DNA from: Buchnera aphidicola (Anoecia oenotherae)
GTDB lineage: Bacteria > Pseudomonadota > Gammaproteobacteria > Enterobacterales > Enterobacteriaceae
Reading direction: 5' to 3'
Length of the DNA stretch: 64,000 nt
Assembly: GCF_005080765.1 (NCBI RefSeq)
Contig: NZ_CP033012.1
Location: forward strand, 248,001 to 312,000
Of this stretch, positions 54,068 through 63,325 are shown piece by piece. The position numbers and the translations under genes were made by a program. The stretch's first letter is position 1. Each line of letters opens with the position of its first letter. Under the pieces are notes generated by a model, which had not been told where the DNA came from, searched no databases, and saw only the letters and a program-made list of their open reading frames with translations.

Positions 54068-55744
54068 TTACTCATTATTTTTTGCAGCTTTAAACGCTTC
54101 CATCATAGCATTCGAAAATTTTTCTTTTTTTGCTGTACTAGAGTGTGTTGTGTCGTTTTTTTCTTTTTCCAACTTGGTTTTATTTGGAATAATAGTTAAA
54201 TAAACTGTTCTATGTTTTTTATCTACGTTATTTATTTTTGTAGAAATAATATCATTTATTTTATATTTTACATTAATATTATTATTTTTTTCAGATGATT
54301 CAGGTAATTTTACGATTCCATGAATATTATTTTTCATTTTTGTTATAATTCGTGTTTCTTCTATTTTTTTAATTTCTGTTGTAAAAGTACTATTTTTTTT
54401 CTTTAATTTTAAATAAAAATTTAAAGGATCTTCTTGTAATTGTTTTATTCCTAGAGATATTCTTTCTCTTTCAGGATCTACTTGAAGTACAATTGCTGTA
54501 ATTTCTTCTCCTTTTTTATATTTTTTTATAGTTTCTTCTCCAGAAGAATTCCAGTCAATATCGGATAAATGTACTAGACCATCTATTCCACCCGGAAGAC
54601 CAATGAATATTCCAAAATCAGTAATAGATTTTATTTTTCCTATTACTTGAGTTCCTTTTTTGTGAATTTCTGAAAAATTTTTCCATGGATTTTTTTTACA
54701 CTGTTTTATTCCTAGAGATATTCTTCTTCTTTCTTCATCTATATCTAGTACCATGATTTCTACAATATCATTTACATTAACTACTTTAGAAGGATGTATA
54801 TTTTTATTAGTCCAATCCATTTCAGAAACGTGAACTAATCCTTCAATTCCTTCTTCTATTTCAACAAAACATCCGTAATCTGTTAAATTTGTCACTCTTC
54901 CTTTTAGGATAGTTTTTTCTGGATAACGATTAGAAATAGCTATCCATGGATCCTCTCCTAGTTGTTTTAGTCCTAATGAAACACGAGTTTTTTCACGATC
55001 AAATTTTAGAATTTTTACTGATATTTCGTCTCCAATACTAACTATTTCGTTAGGATGTTTAACTCTTTTCCAAGCCATATCCGTGATATGAAGTAGTCCA
55101 TCAACTCCTCCTAAATCTACAAAAGCGCCATATTCAGTTAAATTTTTTACTATTCCTTTTATTTTTAGTCCTTCTTGTAGTTTTTCTAACAACTGATTTC
55201 TTTCAGCACTATTTTCGTATTCAATGACTGCTCTTCTAGAAACTACTACATTATTCCGTTTTTTATCTAGTTTTATTACTTTAAAGTCTAAATTTTTTCC
55301 TTCTAAGTGCATTGTATCTCTTACTGGTCTTACATCAACTAAAGAACCTGGTAAAAAAGCTCTGATTTCATCTAGAGAAACTGTAAATCCGCCTTTTACT
55401 TTTCCATCTATTGTTCCATTAATAGTTTTTTTTTCTTTAAAAGATTGTTCTAGCAACAACCAAGATTCATGTCTTTTAGCTTTTTCTCTAGATAGTATTG
55501 TTTCTCCAAATCCATCTTCTATTGTATCTAGCGAAACTTCGGTTAAATCTCCTATAGAGATATCTAATTCTCCTTTTTTATTTTTAAATTGTTCGATTGG
55601 AATAGATGATTCAGATTTTAATCCAGCATCTACTATTACGGAATCTTTACCTATAGATATAATTATTCCTTTTAGTATTGATCCTGGAGCGGTTTTTATT
55701 TTTTGAAAAGATTCTTCAAGTAATTGAGAAAATGTTTCGGTCAT
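54068..55744 (-). CDS. rpsA: 30S ribosomal protein S1
   Basis: Binds mRNA and aids translation initiation, especially on leaders with weak Shine-Dalgarno sequences. 558 residues (E. coli 557) with six S1 repeats; repeats 3-6 are recognised by recurrent GLVHVS/DGLLHITD-type strands and the ERISLGIKQ ends. The C-terminal repeat is more divergent and Lys-rich. No Shine-Dalgarno sequence precedes its own ATG, as in E. coli rpsA. It follows cmk by 107 bases. It is probably highly expressed, with a perfect 15-bp hairpin downstream. Confidence 0.98.
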   Translation of the reverse strand: MTETFSQLLEESFQKIKTAPGSILKGIIISIGKDSVIVDAGLKSESSIPIEQFKNKKGELDISIGDLTEVSLDTIEDGFGETILSREKAKRHESWLLLEQSFKEKKTINGTIDGKVKGGFTVSLDEIRAFLPGSLVDVRPVRDTMHLEGKNLDFKVIKLDKKRNNVVVSRRAVIEYENSAERNQLLEKLQEGLKIKGIVKNLTEYGAFVDLGGVDGLLHITDMAWKRVKHPNEIVSIGDEISVKILKFDREKTRVSLGLKQLGEDPWIAISNRYPEKTILKGRVTNLTDYGCFVEIEEGIEGLVHVSEMDWTNKNIHPSKVVNVNDIVEIMVLDIDEERRRISLGIKQCKKNPWKNFSEIHKKGTQVIGKIKSITDFGIFIGLPGGIDGLVHLSDIDWNSSGEETIKKYKKGEEITAIVLQVDPERERISLGIKQLQEDPLNFYLKLKKKNSTFTTEIKKIEETRIITKMKNNIHGIVKLPESSEKNNNINVKYKINDIISTKINNVDKKHRTVYLTIIPNKTKLEKEKNDTTHSSTAKKEKFSNAMMEAFKAAKNNE

Positions 55745-55851
55745 ATTTTATATATATATATATATTATTTAATCTTTTTAATTTCCATATTTTTGTTAAG
55801 ATATAGTACATTTTTCTAAAATTTTCCATTTTTTAGGGCTATTTTTCTAAT

Positions 55852-56526
55852 TTAGAATAAATTAAATTTAGATTTAATATATTTCATTGAAATATTAAAC
55901 ATTTCAGTTGTATTAATATAACTGGTATCTAATATTATAGCATTTTTTGATGGTTTTAAAGGAGATATTTTTCTAAAAATATCAAGATTGTCTCTTTTTT
56001 GAATTTCAGAATATGTTTTTTTAAAATTAGTAATTATTCCTCTTTTTTTCAATTGAAGCATTCTTCTATAAGAACGAATTTTTAAATTTGATATTAAAAA
56101 AAATTTAAGTTTAGAATCAGGAAAAACTACAGTACCCATATCTCTTCCATTAGCTACTAAGCCAGGATTTAATCGGAATGATTTTTGAATATTTAACAAT
56201 ATATTCCGTATTTCTGGAATTTGTGATATTTTAGAGGCAAGCATAGAAGTTTTTTCTGTAAAAACATTATTTGTAATGTCTTTTTTGTTATAAATTACTT
56301 TAAATTTTTTTTTTTTTATAAATAAAAAGCAATTTAAATTTTTTGCAATAAAAACAACTTTTTTTGGTATAATAACAGATGAATATTGTAAATAAATAAG
56401 AGCAACAGCTCTGTATATAAAACCAGATTCTAGTGAAAACCATCCTATTTTTTTAGATATTTTTTTACATAAAGTACTTTTTCCTGAAGCGCTCGTTCCA
56501 TCAATAGTAATTACTGGAATATTCAT
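55852..56526 (-). CDS. cmk: Cytidylate kinase
   Basis: Phosphorylates CMP and dCMP to the diphosphates. 224 residues (E. coli 227). The P-loop GTSASGKST is at 10-18; NGRDMGTVVFPDS and the RDNLD-like segment (KRDNLDIFRKISP) are present. It lies between aroA and rpsA in the same order as E. coli (aroA-cmk-rpsA). The middle part (about 60-100) is divergent and Lys-rich. No ribosome-binding site is visible. Confidence 0.96.
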   Translation of the reverse strand: MNIPVITIDGTSASGKSTLCKKISKKIGWFSLESGFIYRAVALIYLQYSSVIIPKKVVFIAKNLNCFLFIKKKKFKVIYNKKDITNNVFTEKTSMLASKISQIPEIRNILLNIQKSFRLNPGLVANGRDMGTVVFPDSKLKFFLISNLKIRSYRRMLQLKKRGIITNFKKTYSEIQKRDNLDIFRKISPLKPSKNAIILDTSYINTTEMFNISMKYIKSKFNLF

Positions 56527-56828
56527 AATATTTGAATAGAATAAATTTTTAATTAAAAGATTATTGTTATTTTTTTAAATATAAATATATGTTATACATA
56601 TACATACAAATACATTAAATTATTTAAAAATAGTATCTGGTTTTTATTAGATAACTAAAATTAATTAATTTTATTTTTATTTTTAATAAAAATCTATTTC
56701 TATAGAAATTTTTTATTTTAAATATAAAATATTATTTATATATATATATATTAATAATACAAATCTTATTTTTAAGATATTTATATAAGATATAGACATA
56801 CGAAAATTTTTTGTAAAATGCACTATAT
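56527..56828. other. Gap aroA-cmk
   Basis: About 300 bases between two genes on the same strand. A/T-rich with (TA)n near 56740-56755; no hairpin or gene fragment is recognised. The space suggests cmk-rpsA may have a separate promoter from serC-aroA. Confidence 0.5.
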
Positions 56829-58115
56829 TTAATTATAGAAGCTTATGCTATTAAAAGCAGAGAAATAATTTGGAAATGTTTTTGCTACACAATCTGGATT
56901 TATTATGTTAACTGATTTTTCTGATAAAGGTATAAGAGAAAAACACATTGCCATTCTATGATCGTTGTATGTATTAATAGAAGATGGAATAAATTTTTTA
57001 GGAGGAGTAATAGAAATATAATCTTCACCTTCTACTATTATAGCACCAACTTTTTTTAATTCAGTAGACATTGCATGCAATCTATCTGTTTCTTTAACTC
57101 TCCAATTATATATGTTTCTAATAGTTGTTGTTCCATGAGAAAATAATGCTACTATAGCAATAGTCATGGCTGCATCAGGAATATCATTCATATCCATATC
57201 AATTCCATGTAATTTTCCTTTGGAACATTTTACAAAATTTTCTCCCCAAAATATTATAGCACCCATTTTTTGAAGTATATGAATAAATCTAATATCTCCT
57301 TGTATGCTATTTTTATATATATTATTTAAAACAATATTTTTACCTTTAATAGCTGCTGCTGCTAAAAAATAAGTAGCTGAAGATAGATCGCTTTCTATAT
57401 AGTAAAGTCTTGGACTAAGATAAGTTTGTTGTCCTGTAATATAAAATTTTTTATAATTTTCATGTTTTATTTTTATTCCAAAATGTTGAATGATTTTTAG
57501 TGTCATTCTTATATAGGGAATTGACACTAATTTATTTGTTACTGTAATAGTAGTATCATTTATAGCTAATGGAGATGCTATTAAAAGTGCTGATAAAAAT
57601 TGGCTAGAAATATTTCCACGTATTGAAATGTTTCCTCCAATAAATCCTCCTTTGGTATGTATTGGTGGGAAGCCTTCTTTTTTCATATATTTAATTTTAG
57701 CTCCTCCTTGTTTTAGACAGTCAATTAAATCTCCTATAGGACGTTCTTGCATTCTTTTATCACCAGTAATAATAAAATCATTATTAACTAAAGATAAAAC
57801 TGCTACTAAAGATCTTATAGCTGTTCCTGCGTTTCCTAAGAATATAGAGGATTTTTTATTATTTTTAAAATTTATTCCGTTTCCATACATATGACAAATA
57901 GATTTATTTTTTTCTAAAACATAATGTATACCTAAGTCTTTTAAAGCTAGAAGCATGTATTGGGTATCATAACTATCTAATAAATTTATTAGACTAGTTT
58001 TTCCGTGAGCAAGTGCAGACATAAGAAGTACTCTATTAGAAATACTTTTTGAACCAGGTAAATCTATTTTCCCTTGAACATAAGAAATAGGTTTTATAGT
58101 TAAAGATTTATTCAT
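56829..58115 (-). CDS. aroA: 5-enolpyruvylshikimate-3-phosphate synthase
   Basis: Sixth step of the shikimate pathway: transfers enolpyruvyl from PEP to shikimate 3-phosphate, giving precursors for Trp, Phe and Tyr. 428 residues (E. coli 427). Substrate motifs LPGSKSISNRVLLMSALA (19-36), LGNAGTAIRSLVAVL (about 93-107), and the C-terminal NDHRMAM and the IPDAAM segment are intact; the RPIGDLIDCLKQGGAKI motif is also present. AGGAA precedes the ATG. With trpDCBA it supports the idea of tryptophan provisioning. Confidence 0.98.
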   Translation of the reverse strand: MNKSLTIKPISYVQGKIDLPGSKSISNRVLLMSALAHGKTSLINLLDSYDTQYMLLALKDLGIHYVLEKNKSICHMYGNGINFKNNKKSSIFLGNAGTAIRSLVAVLSLVNNDFIITGDKRMQERPIGDLIDCLKQGGAKIKYMKKEGFPPIHTKGGFIGGNISIRGNISSQFLSALLIASPLAINDTTITVTNKLVSIPYIRMTLKIIQHFGIKIKHENYKKFYITGQQTYLSPRLYYIESDLSSATYFLAAAAIKGKNIVLNNIYKNSIQGDIRFIHILQKMGAIIFWGENFVKCSKGKLHGIDMDMNDIPDAAMTIAIVALFSHGTTTIRNIYNWRVKETDRLHAMSTELKKVGAIIVEGEDYISITPPKKFIPSSINTYNDHRMAMCFSLIPLSEKSVNIINPDCVAKTFPNYFSAFNSISFYN

Positions 58116-58190
58116 ATATTGAAGTTCCTAAAAGAAAAAATTTTTTTATATTTTAAATATTGTTTACCATTTAAATAATAATTAACTAAA

Positions 58191-59282
58191 TTATCCATAT
58201 TTTTTTTCAAAATATTTCATATATTGAGATAGCTTTTTTACTCCATTAAAAGTCATAGCATTATAAATAGAAGCTCGCATACCACCTATTGAAGAATGCC
58301 CTTTTAAAAATAAAAGACCATTTTTATGTGTTTTTTTTAAAAACAGTTCATTTAATCTTTCATCTTTTAAGAAAAATGAAACATTCATAGATGATCTATT
58401 CTTTTTTGCAATTGAATTAGTATATAGTGAACTATCATCTATTGTTTTGTATAATAGATTTGATTTTTTTTCGTTTATTTTTTCAATTTCTTTAATTCCT
58501 CCCATTTTTTTTATCCATTCAAATACTAAACTTGCTACGTATAAAGAAAAAGTAACTGGAGTATTAAACATAGATTTATTTTTTAAAATAGTTTGATAAT
58601 TTAAAATAGATGGACAATGTTTATTACATGTTTTGATTAAATCTTCACGAATGATAACTATTGTTACACCAGACGGTCCTATATTTTTTTGAGCACTAGC
58701 ATATATTATTCCGTAATCTTTAATATTTATTTTTCTAGATAATATACTTGAAGAAAAGTCAGCTATTACTGCAATTGATTTATTAAAATTTGGTCTTTCA
58801 TATATAGAAATACCTTCTATTGTTTCGTTTTGACAATAATGAATATAGGATGTTTTATTATTTATTTTCCAGTCTTGCATCGGTAAAATGGAATGTTTTC
58901 CATCTTTTATTCTACGCACATTTATTAATTTAGAAGAGCATAAACGTTGAGATTCTATAAATGCGCTTTTAGACCAGTAACCACTGTTAATATAGTTTGC
59001 TGTGTGAGTTGTATTTAATAAATTCATAGGAACAGCGTAAAATTGAGCTCTAGCTCCTCCAGAACAAAACAATATTTTATAGTTTTCAGGTATATTCATT
59101 ATTTTTTTTAGATTTTTTTTTGCTGTTTCAAACATATCAATAAAATCTTTAAAACGATGACTTATTTCAATAATAGAAACTCCTAAATTATTCCAGTTTT
59201 TAATATTTTTAGAAATAATATTTAAGACTTTTTTTGGAATCATAGCTGGTCCAGCACTAAAATTATAAATTTCACTATTCAT
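58191..59282 (-). CDS. serC: Phosphoserine aminotransferase
   Basis: PLP aminotransferase making 3-phosphoserine (serine pathway) and 4-phosphohydroxythreonine (PLP synthesis). 363 residues (E. coli 362). The N-terminus has YNFSAGPAMIP; the PLP-binding lysine is K199 in ASAQKNIGPSG; the C-terminal GHSSIGGMRASIYNAM is intact. GAGA precedes the ATG. Spacing of 75 bases to aroA suggests co-transcription, as in E. coli serC-aroA. Serine made by the pathway feeds GlyA, although serA and serB are not in this window. Confidence 0.97.
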   Translation of the reverse strand: MNSEIYNFSAGPAMIPKKVLNIISKNIKNWNNLGVSIIEISHRFKDFIDMFETAKKNLKKIMNIPENYKILFCSGGARAQFYAVPMNLLNTTHTANYINSGYWSKSAFIESQRLCSSKLINVRRIKDGKHSILPMQDWKINNKTSYIHYCQNETIEGISIYERPNFNKSIAVIADFSSSILSRKINIKDYGIIYASAQKNIGPSGVTIVIIREDLIKTCNKHCPSILNYQTILKNKSMFNTPVTFSLYVASLVFEWIKKMGGIKEIEKINEKKSNLLYKTIDDSSLYTNSIAKKNRSSMNVSFFLKDERLNELFLKKTHKNGLLFLKGHSSIGGMRASIYNAMTFNGVKKLSQYMKYFEKKYG

Positions 59283-59364
59283 TTTTTTCTCATCTAGTAT
59301 TTAAATTATAAAAATTATTAATATAATATGTTTTTGAAAAATTAAATATTAATTTAATCAATTT

Positions 59365-60657
59365 TTATTGTATAAATTTTAATCCATTCATATATTTTTT
59401 TTGTAAAATAGTAGGAATTTCTATTTTACCATCAGCATGTTGATAATTTTCTATAATGGCAGCTAGTGTTCTTCCAACAGCTAATCCAGATGCGTTTAGT
59501 GTATGTAAAAATTTATTTTTATGATTTTTTTTTCTAGAATATTTTAGATTAATTCTTCTTGATTGAAAATCTAACATATTAGAACAAGAAGATACTTCTA
59601 TATATTTATCCATAGATGGGAACCAAACTTCTAAATCATAAGTTTTAGAAGCAGAAAATCCTAAATCTTGTGAGCATAAGAGAACTTTTCTATATGGTAA
59701 TTTTAATAGTTTTAATACTTTTTCCGCATGATGAGTTATGTTTTCTAAAGCTAAAGACGATTTTTTTGGGTGAACAATTTGTATAATTTCTACTTTTTCG
59801 AATTGATGGGTTCGAATTAATCCTTTTGTATTTTGTCCATAGGAATAATTTTCTGATCGAAAACAAGGAGAATAAGCTGTTAGTAGGATAGGTAGATCAT
59901 TTTTATTAATTAATTTGTTTTTAAATAAGTTTATTAGTGGTACTTCTGAAGTTGGTATTAAAGAATACTCTAAATTTTTTTTATTTTTAGAATAAATATG
60001 AAAAAGTTCTTCTTTGAATTTTGGTAATTGTCCTGTTCCATATAAGCAGTCTGAATTTACTATATAAGGAATATATGTTTCTGAATATCCATGTTTTATT
60101 GTATGTAAATCCAACATAAATTGACCAAGTGCTCTATGAAGCAAAGCAATTTTATTTTTCATGATAATAAACTGAGAACCAGATATATTTAAATTTGGAT
60201 TAGAATCGAATCCGAAAACATTATTTCCAAGTTGAATGTGGTTTTTAAATAGTATATTGGTTTTTTTATATTTATCCCCCCATTTGGATATTTCGTGATT
60301 ATTTGTATTGTTTTTTCCTATTGGAGTATCTTTATGAGGTATGTTAGGTATATTGAGGTAAAACTGTAAAATCATTCTTTTTAATAGAGATAAGTTTTTT
60401 TTATTATGTTGAATATTATTGTTAATATTTACTACTTTTTTTTTCAAATGCGAATTTTTTTTAGATAGTAATTTAAATTTTCCAATTAATTTTGATATAT
60501 GATTTCGGTTTTTTTGAAGGTTTTCAGTGTATAATTGAAGAATTTTTCTTTTAGATTCTAACGTGTTTATTCTATGTATGTCTAAATTAAATCCACGAGT
60601 TTTTAGTTTTTTTTTTATTAATTCAGGTTGAATACGAAATAAGATTGGATCTAACAT
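59365..60657 (-). CDS. serS: Seryl-tRNA synthetase
   Basis: Charges tRNA-Ser. 430 residues, as in E. coli. The N-terminal antiparallel coiled coil covers about 27-100 and is unusually Lys/Asn-rich; class II motif 2 (SPCFRSENYSYGQNTKGLIRTHQFEKVE; split here, around 270-297) and motif 3 (NASGLAVGRTLAAIIENYQ) are intact, as is TSEVPL. No Shine-Dalgarno sequence is evident. An imperfect long hairpin lies just upstream (60686-60735). Confidence 0.97.
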   Translation of the reverse strand: MLDPILFRIQPELIKKKLKTRGFNLDIHRINTLESKRKILQLYTENLQKNRNHISKLIGKFKLLSKKNSHLKKKVVNINNNIQHNKKNLSLLKRMILQFYLNIPNIPHKDTPIGKNNTNNHEISKWGDKYKKTNILFKNHIQLGNNVFGFDSNPNLNISGSQFIIMKNKIALLHRALGQFMLDLHTIKHGYSETYIPYIVNSDCLYGTGQLPKFKEELFHIYSKNKKNLEYSLIPTSEVPLINLFKNKLINKNDLPILLTAYSPCFRSENYSYGQNTKGLIRTHQFEKVEIIQIVHPKKSSLALENITHHAEKVLKLLKLPYRKVLLCSQDLGFSASKTYDLEVWFPSMDKYIEVSSCSNMLDFQSRRINLKYSRKKNHKNKFLHTLNASGLAVGRTLAAIIENYQHADGKIEIPTILQKKYMNGLKFIQ

Positions 60658-60685
60658 TTTTTTTTACAAAAAGAAGGTGAGTGTA

Positions 60686-60735
60686 GTTTGCGTTAAGTTT
60701 TAATTATTTGATTTCAATAATAAAAAAACGCAAAC
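60686..60735 (-). promoter_or_regulatory. Long hairpin between lolA and serS
   Basis: A perfect 9-bp stem (GTTTGCGTT / AACGCAAAC) encloses a 10-bp stem with one bulge (TTTTAATTATT / AATAATAAAA) and a 7-base loop, 28 bases upstream of serS. It is the only G/C-rich structure in the 113-base spacer. It may end lolA transcripts or fold in the serS leader; no T-run follows, so type is uncertain. Confidence 0.4.
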
Positions 60736-60770
60736 ATGATTTTAAATGTTATAAAAAATTTTATTAATAA

Positions 60771-61394
60771 TTAACTATTACTTGAATTGCTTAGTCTCAG
60801 ATCATTAACTTCAGTTCTTTCTGGAATTACAAAATTAAATTTATCTGGTTCTACATCCCATTTGTTTTGGCTTCGGAACTCAAATATAATTCTTTCACCA
60901 GTATCATCTATGAACTCAGCTCTTTTAATAATTCCTTCTTCTGTGATATTTATATTAATTTTCTTATAAGGTAAAAATTTTTCACTTAGAATCATATTAA
61001 ATGCGTTGTTTTTATGTTTGTTTACTATTGCTTTTAGAAATGATGGATCATTTAGCATAGATAGAATTTGTACATTCTTTTTCATATGTTCAAATGGAAG
61101 AACAGTTACAGAACGATCTTTTATATTAAAATGCCATACAGTTTTTCCATTAGATATGACTTTTACAGGACTAGGAGAATCTATATGAATATAAAAAGTA
61201 GTTTTGTCTTTAATCCAAAGTTTTCCTTGAGCATCAAAAATTTGTTTTCCATCTTTATCTATTATTTTTTGTTTAAATTCTAAAAATATATTTTTTAAAT
61301 GATTTAATCGATTTTCTAGATCTAATTGTTTATCGAATGCTATTGAAGATACTGATAATAATACTGCAAAGATAAATAAGAATATTTTATTCAT
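60771..61394 (-). CDS. lolA: Outer-membrane lipoprotein carrier protein LolA
   Basis: Periplasmic chaperone that carries lipoproteins from the LolCDE exporter to LolB at the outer membrane. 207 residues (E. coli 203). A clear signal peptide (about 1-19, ending SSIA) is followed by a LolA fold: QGKLWIKDKTTFYIHI, SNGKTVWHFN and a C-terminus (FNFVIPERTEVNDLR) matching E. coli FTFTPPQGVTVDDQR. The residue aligned with E. coli R43, needed for transfer to LolB, is Asp (D63 of the precursor). AGGA precedes the ATG. The LolCDE genes are not in this window. Confident as a family member; whether it still moves lipoproteins is open. Confidence 0.88.
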   Translation of the reverse strand: MNKIFLFIFAVLLSVSSIAFDKQLDLENRLNHLKNIFLEFKQKIIDKDGKQIFDAQGKLWIKDKTTFYIHIDSPSPVKVISNGKTVWHFNIKDRSVTVLPFEHMKKNVQILSMLNDPSFLKAIVNKHKNNAFNMILSEKFLPYKKININITEEGIIKRAEFIDDTGERIIFEFRSQNKWDVEPDKFNFVIPERTEVNDLRLSNSSNS

Positions 61395-61717
61395 TTTTTG
61401 TCCTAGAATCAGTTTAAAAAAAGATATGACGTTTTCACATTTATATGAGTTTATATTGAATATTTTTATTTAGAATAAATATATAGTTTATATTAGGATT
61501 TTAAATATGTATAGAAGATAAACTCATTTATTTGCGTTTAATTAGAATAACATATAAAATAATACTTATATTAGAATTAATTTAAATAATAATATTATAT
61601 ATTAAAAATTATTTTTTTATATTTAAAATTTATAGTATATAAAATTTTGAAAATAAATAAAGTATTAAAAATAAATAAATTTTAAATTAGTTAAATAAAT
61701 GTATTTATAAAATAAAA
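61395..61717. other. Divergent gap lolA / trxB
   Basis: 323 bases between divergent genes. It should hold promoters for both, but I see no clear sites, no ribosome-binding sequence before trxB, and no gene. Confidence 0.5.
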
Positions 61718-62671
61718 ATGGAAACTAAAAATACCTCACTTTTGATACTAGGATCCGGTCCAGCTGGTTACACTGCTGCAATTTATTCATCTAGAGCTAA
61801 TTTATTTCCAATATTAATTACGGGAAATATGGTAGGAGGACAATTAACTACAACGTATAGTATTGAAAACTGGCCAGGAGATATTTCAGCTTTAAGTGGA
61901 ATAGACTTAATGGATAGAATGCATAATCATGCAAAAAAATTTAAAGTTGATATAATAAATGATGAAATCCTAGAAGTGGATTTTTTAACAAAACCATTTT
62001 ATCTAATAGGTCGTACATTTTGTTATAAAACTGATGCATTGATTATAGCAACTGGTGCTTCTCCTAGGTATTTGGGGATAAGTTCAGAAAATAAGTTTAA
62101 AGGAAAAGGAGTATCCACATGTGCTATTTGTGATGGATTTTTTTATATAAACAAAGATGTAGTAGTTATAGGTGGAGGTAATACTGCTGTAGAAGAAGCT
62201 CTGTTTTTATCAAAAATAGCTAGAAAAGTTTTTATAGTTCATAGAAATAAAATTTTTAGTGCAGAGAGAGTGTTGATCCATCAGTTAGAAGAAAAGGTGA
62301 AAAAAGAAAAAATAATATTGTTTACAAATTTTATAGTTGATGAAATTTTAGGAGAAAAAGAAGGAGTTACTGGAATTAGAATAAAATCTAATATAAATAA
62401 TAATAAATTTATTACTATAAGTATTTCAGCAGTTTTTATAGCTATAGGACATATTCCTAATACAAAAATTTTTAAAGATCAGCTAAAGATGAAAAATGAA
62501 TATATTTCTGTTAAATTTGGAATACATAGCGGATTTACTAAAACTAGTATTGAAGGAATTTTTGCAGCAGGGGATGTAATTGATCATGTATATAGACAAG
62601 CTATTACTTCTTCAGCTACTGGATGTATGGCGGCTTTAGATGCCGAAAAGTATTTAAATAAAAAAAAATGA
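61718..62671 (+). CDS. trxB: Thioredoxin reductase
   Basis: NADPH-dependent flavoenzyme that reduces thioredoxin. 317 residues (E. coli 321). FAD-binding GSGPAGYTAA (12-21), active-site dithiol C135-A-I-C138 (E. coli CATC), NADPH-binding GGGNTAVEEALFLS, and the C-terminal AAGDV motif with SSATGCMAALDAEKYL. It is the main source of thiol reducing power in a small genome. No promoter or ribosome-binding site is obvious. infA follows after 192 bases on the same strand. Confidence 0.98.
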   Translation: METKNTSLLILGSGPAGYTAAIYSSRANLFPILITGNMVGGQLTTTYSIENWPGDISALSGIDLMDRMHNHAKKFKVDIINDEILEVDFLTKPFYLIGRTFCYKTDALIIATGASPRYLGISSENKFKGKGVSTCAICDGFFYINKDVVVIGGGNTAVEEALFLSKIARKVFIVHRNKIFSAERVLIHQLEEKVKKEKIILFTNFIVDEILGEKEGVTGIRIKSNINNNKFITISISAVFIAIGHIPNTKIFKDQLKMKNEYISVKFGIHSGFTKTSIEGIFAAGDVIDHVYRQAITSSATGCMAALDAEKYLNKKK

Positions 62672-62681
62672 AATAATATTA

Positions 62682-62710
62682 TTGACATGATTAAATTTAA
62701 ATTGTAAACA
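62682..62710 (+). promoter_or_regulatory. Candidate promoter for infA
   Basis: A perfect TTGACA followed by a 17-base spacer and TAAACA (three of six matches to TATAAT) lies just after trxB and about 155 bases before infA. Perfect -35 hexamers are rare in this DNA, but the -10 is weak. Confidence 0.3.
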
Positions 62711-62863
62711 AATTTCCATTTTTTACTAAAAATTTAGTATATATTGTGTATATGAAATGTAAAGTAAAAATTCTATAAAAATAGTTTAATTTTAAATTTT
62801 TTATATCTTTGTCATTTATAAGAAATTTATATTCATTTAAAAATAATAGAGAACAAGTAAATT

Positions 62864-63082
62864 ATGCATAAAGAAGATAATGTAGAAATGCAAGGAACTG
62901 TAATTGATACTTTACCTAATACTATGTTCCGAGTAAAACTAGAAAATGGGCATATTATTATTGCTCATATATCAGGAAAAATGAGAAAAAATTACATTAG
63001 AATTCTTACTGGAGACAAAGTTACTGTAGAATTGACTCCATATGATATTTCTAAAGGAAGAATAATTTTTAGAAGTAGATAA
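62864..63082 (+). CDS. infA: Translation initiation factor IF-1
   Basis: 72-residue OB-fold protein that binds the 30S A site during initiation. It is nearly identical to the E. coli protein along its entire length (KEDN at the N-terminus, MQGTV, LPNTMFRV, the invariant GKMRKNYIRIL, and the C-terminal SKGRIIFRSR). It is among the most conserved proteins here. GAGAA lies a few bases before the ATG. In E. coli a tRNA-Ser gene (serW) follows infA; none is present in the 243 bases that follow here. Confidence 0.99.
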   Translation: MHKEDNVEMQGTVIDTLPNTMFRVKLENGHIIIAHISGKMRKNYIRILTGDKVTVELTPYDISKGRIIFRSR

Positions 63083-63325
63083 ATGGATTAAATATTAATT
63101 ATATTTTACATAATATATATAATGTGTTCTAACGTGTAATGTTTATATTTTAAATAAAAAAAAATTTTGTAATTTTATTAATAAAAAATTAAAAATATTA
63201 ATTTAAAAAAAAGATTTATTTTTTTTATATAACAAAAAAAATTTATACGCTATTTTTACAGAATATGATTTATTTTTATTAACGTATTACATATATTTAT
63301 ATGTTATCTCTCGAAGAGAAGTTAT

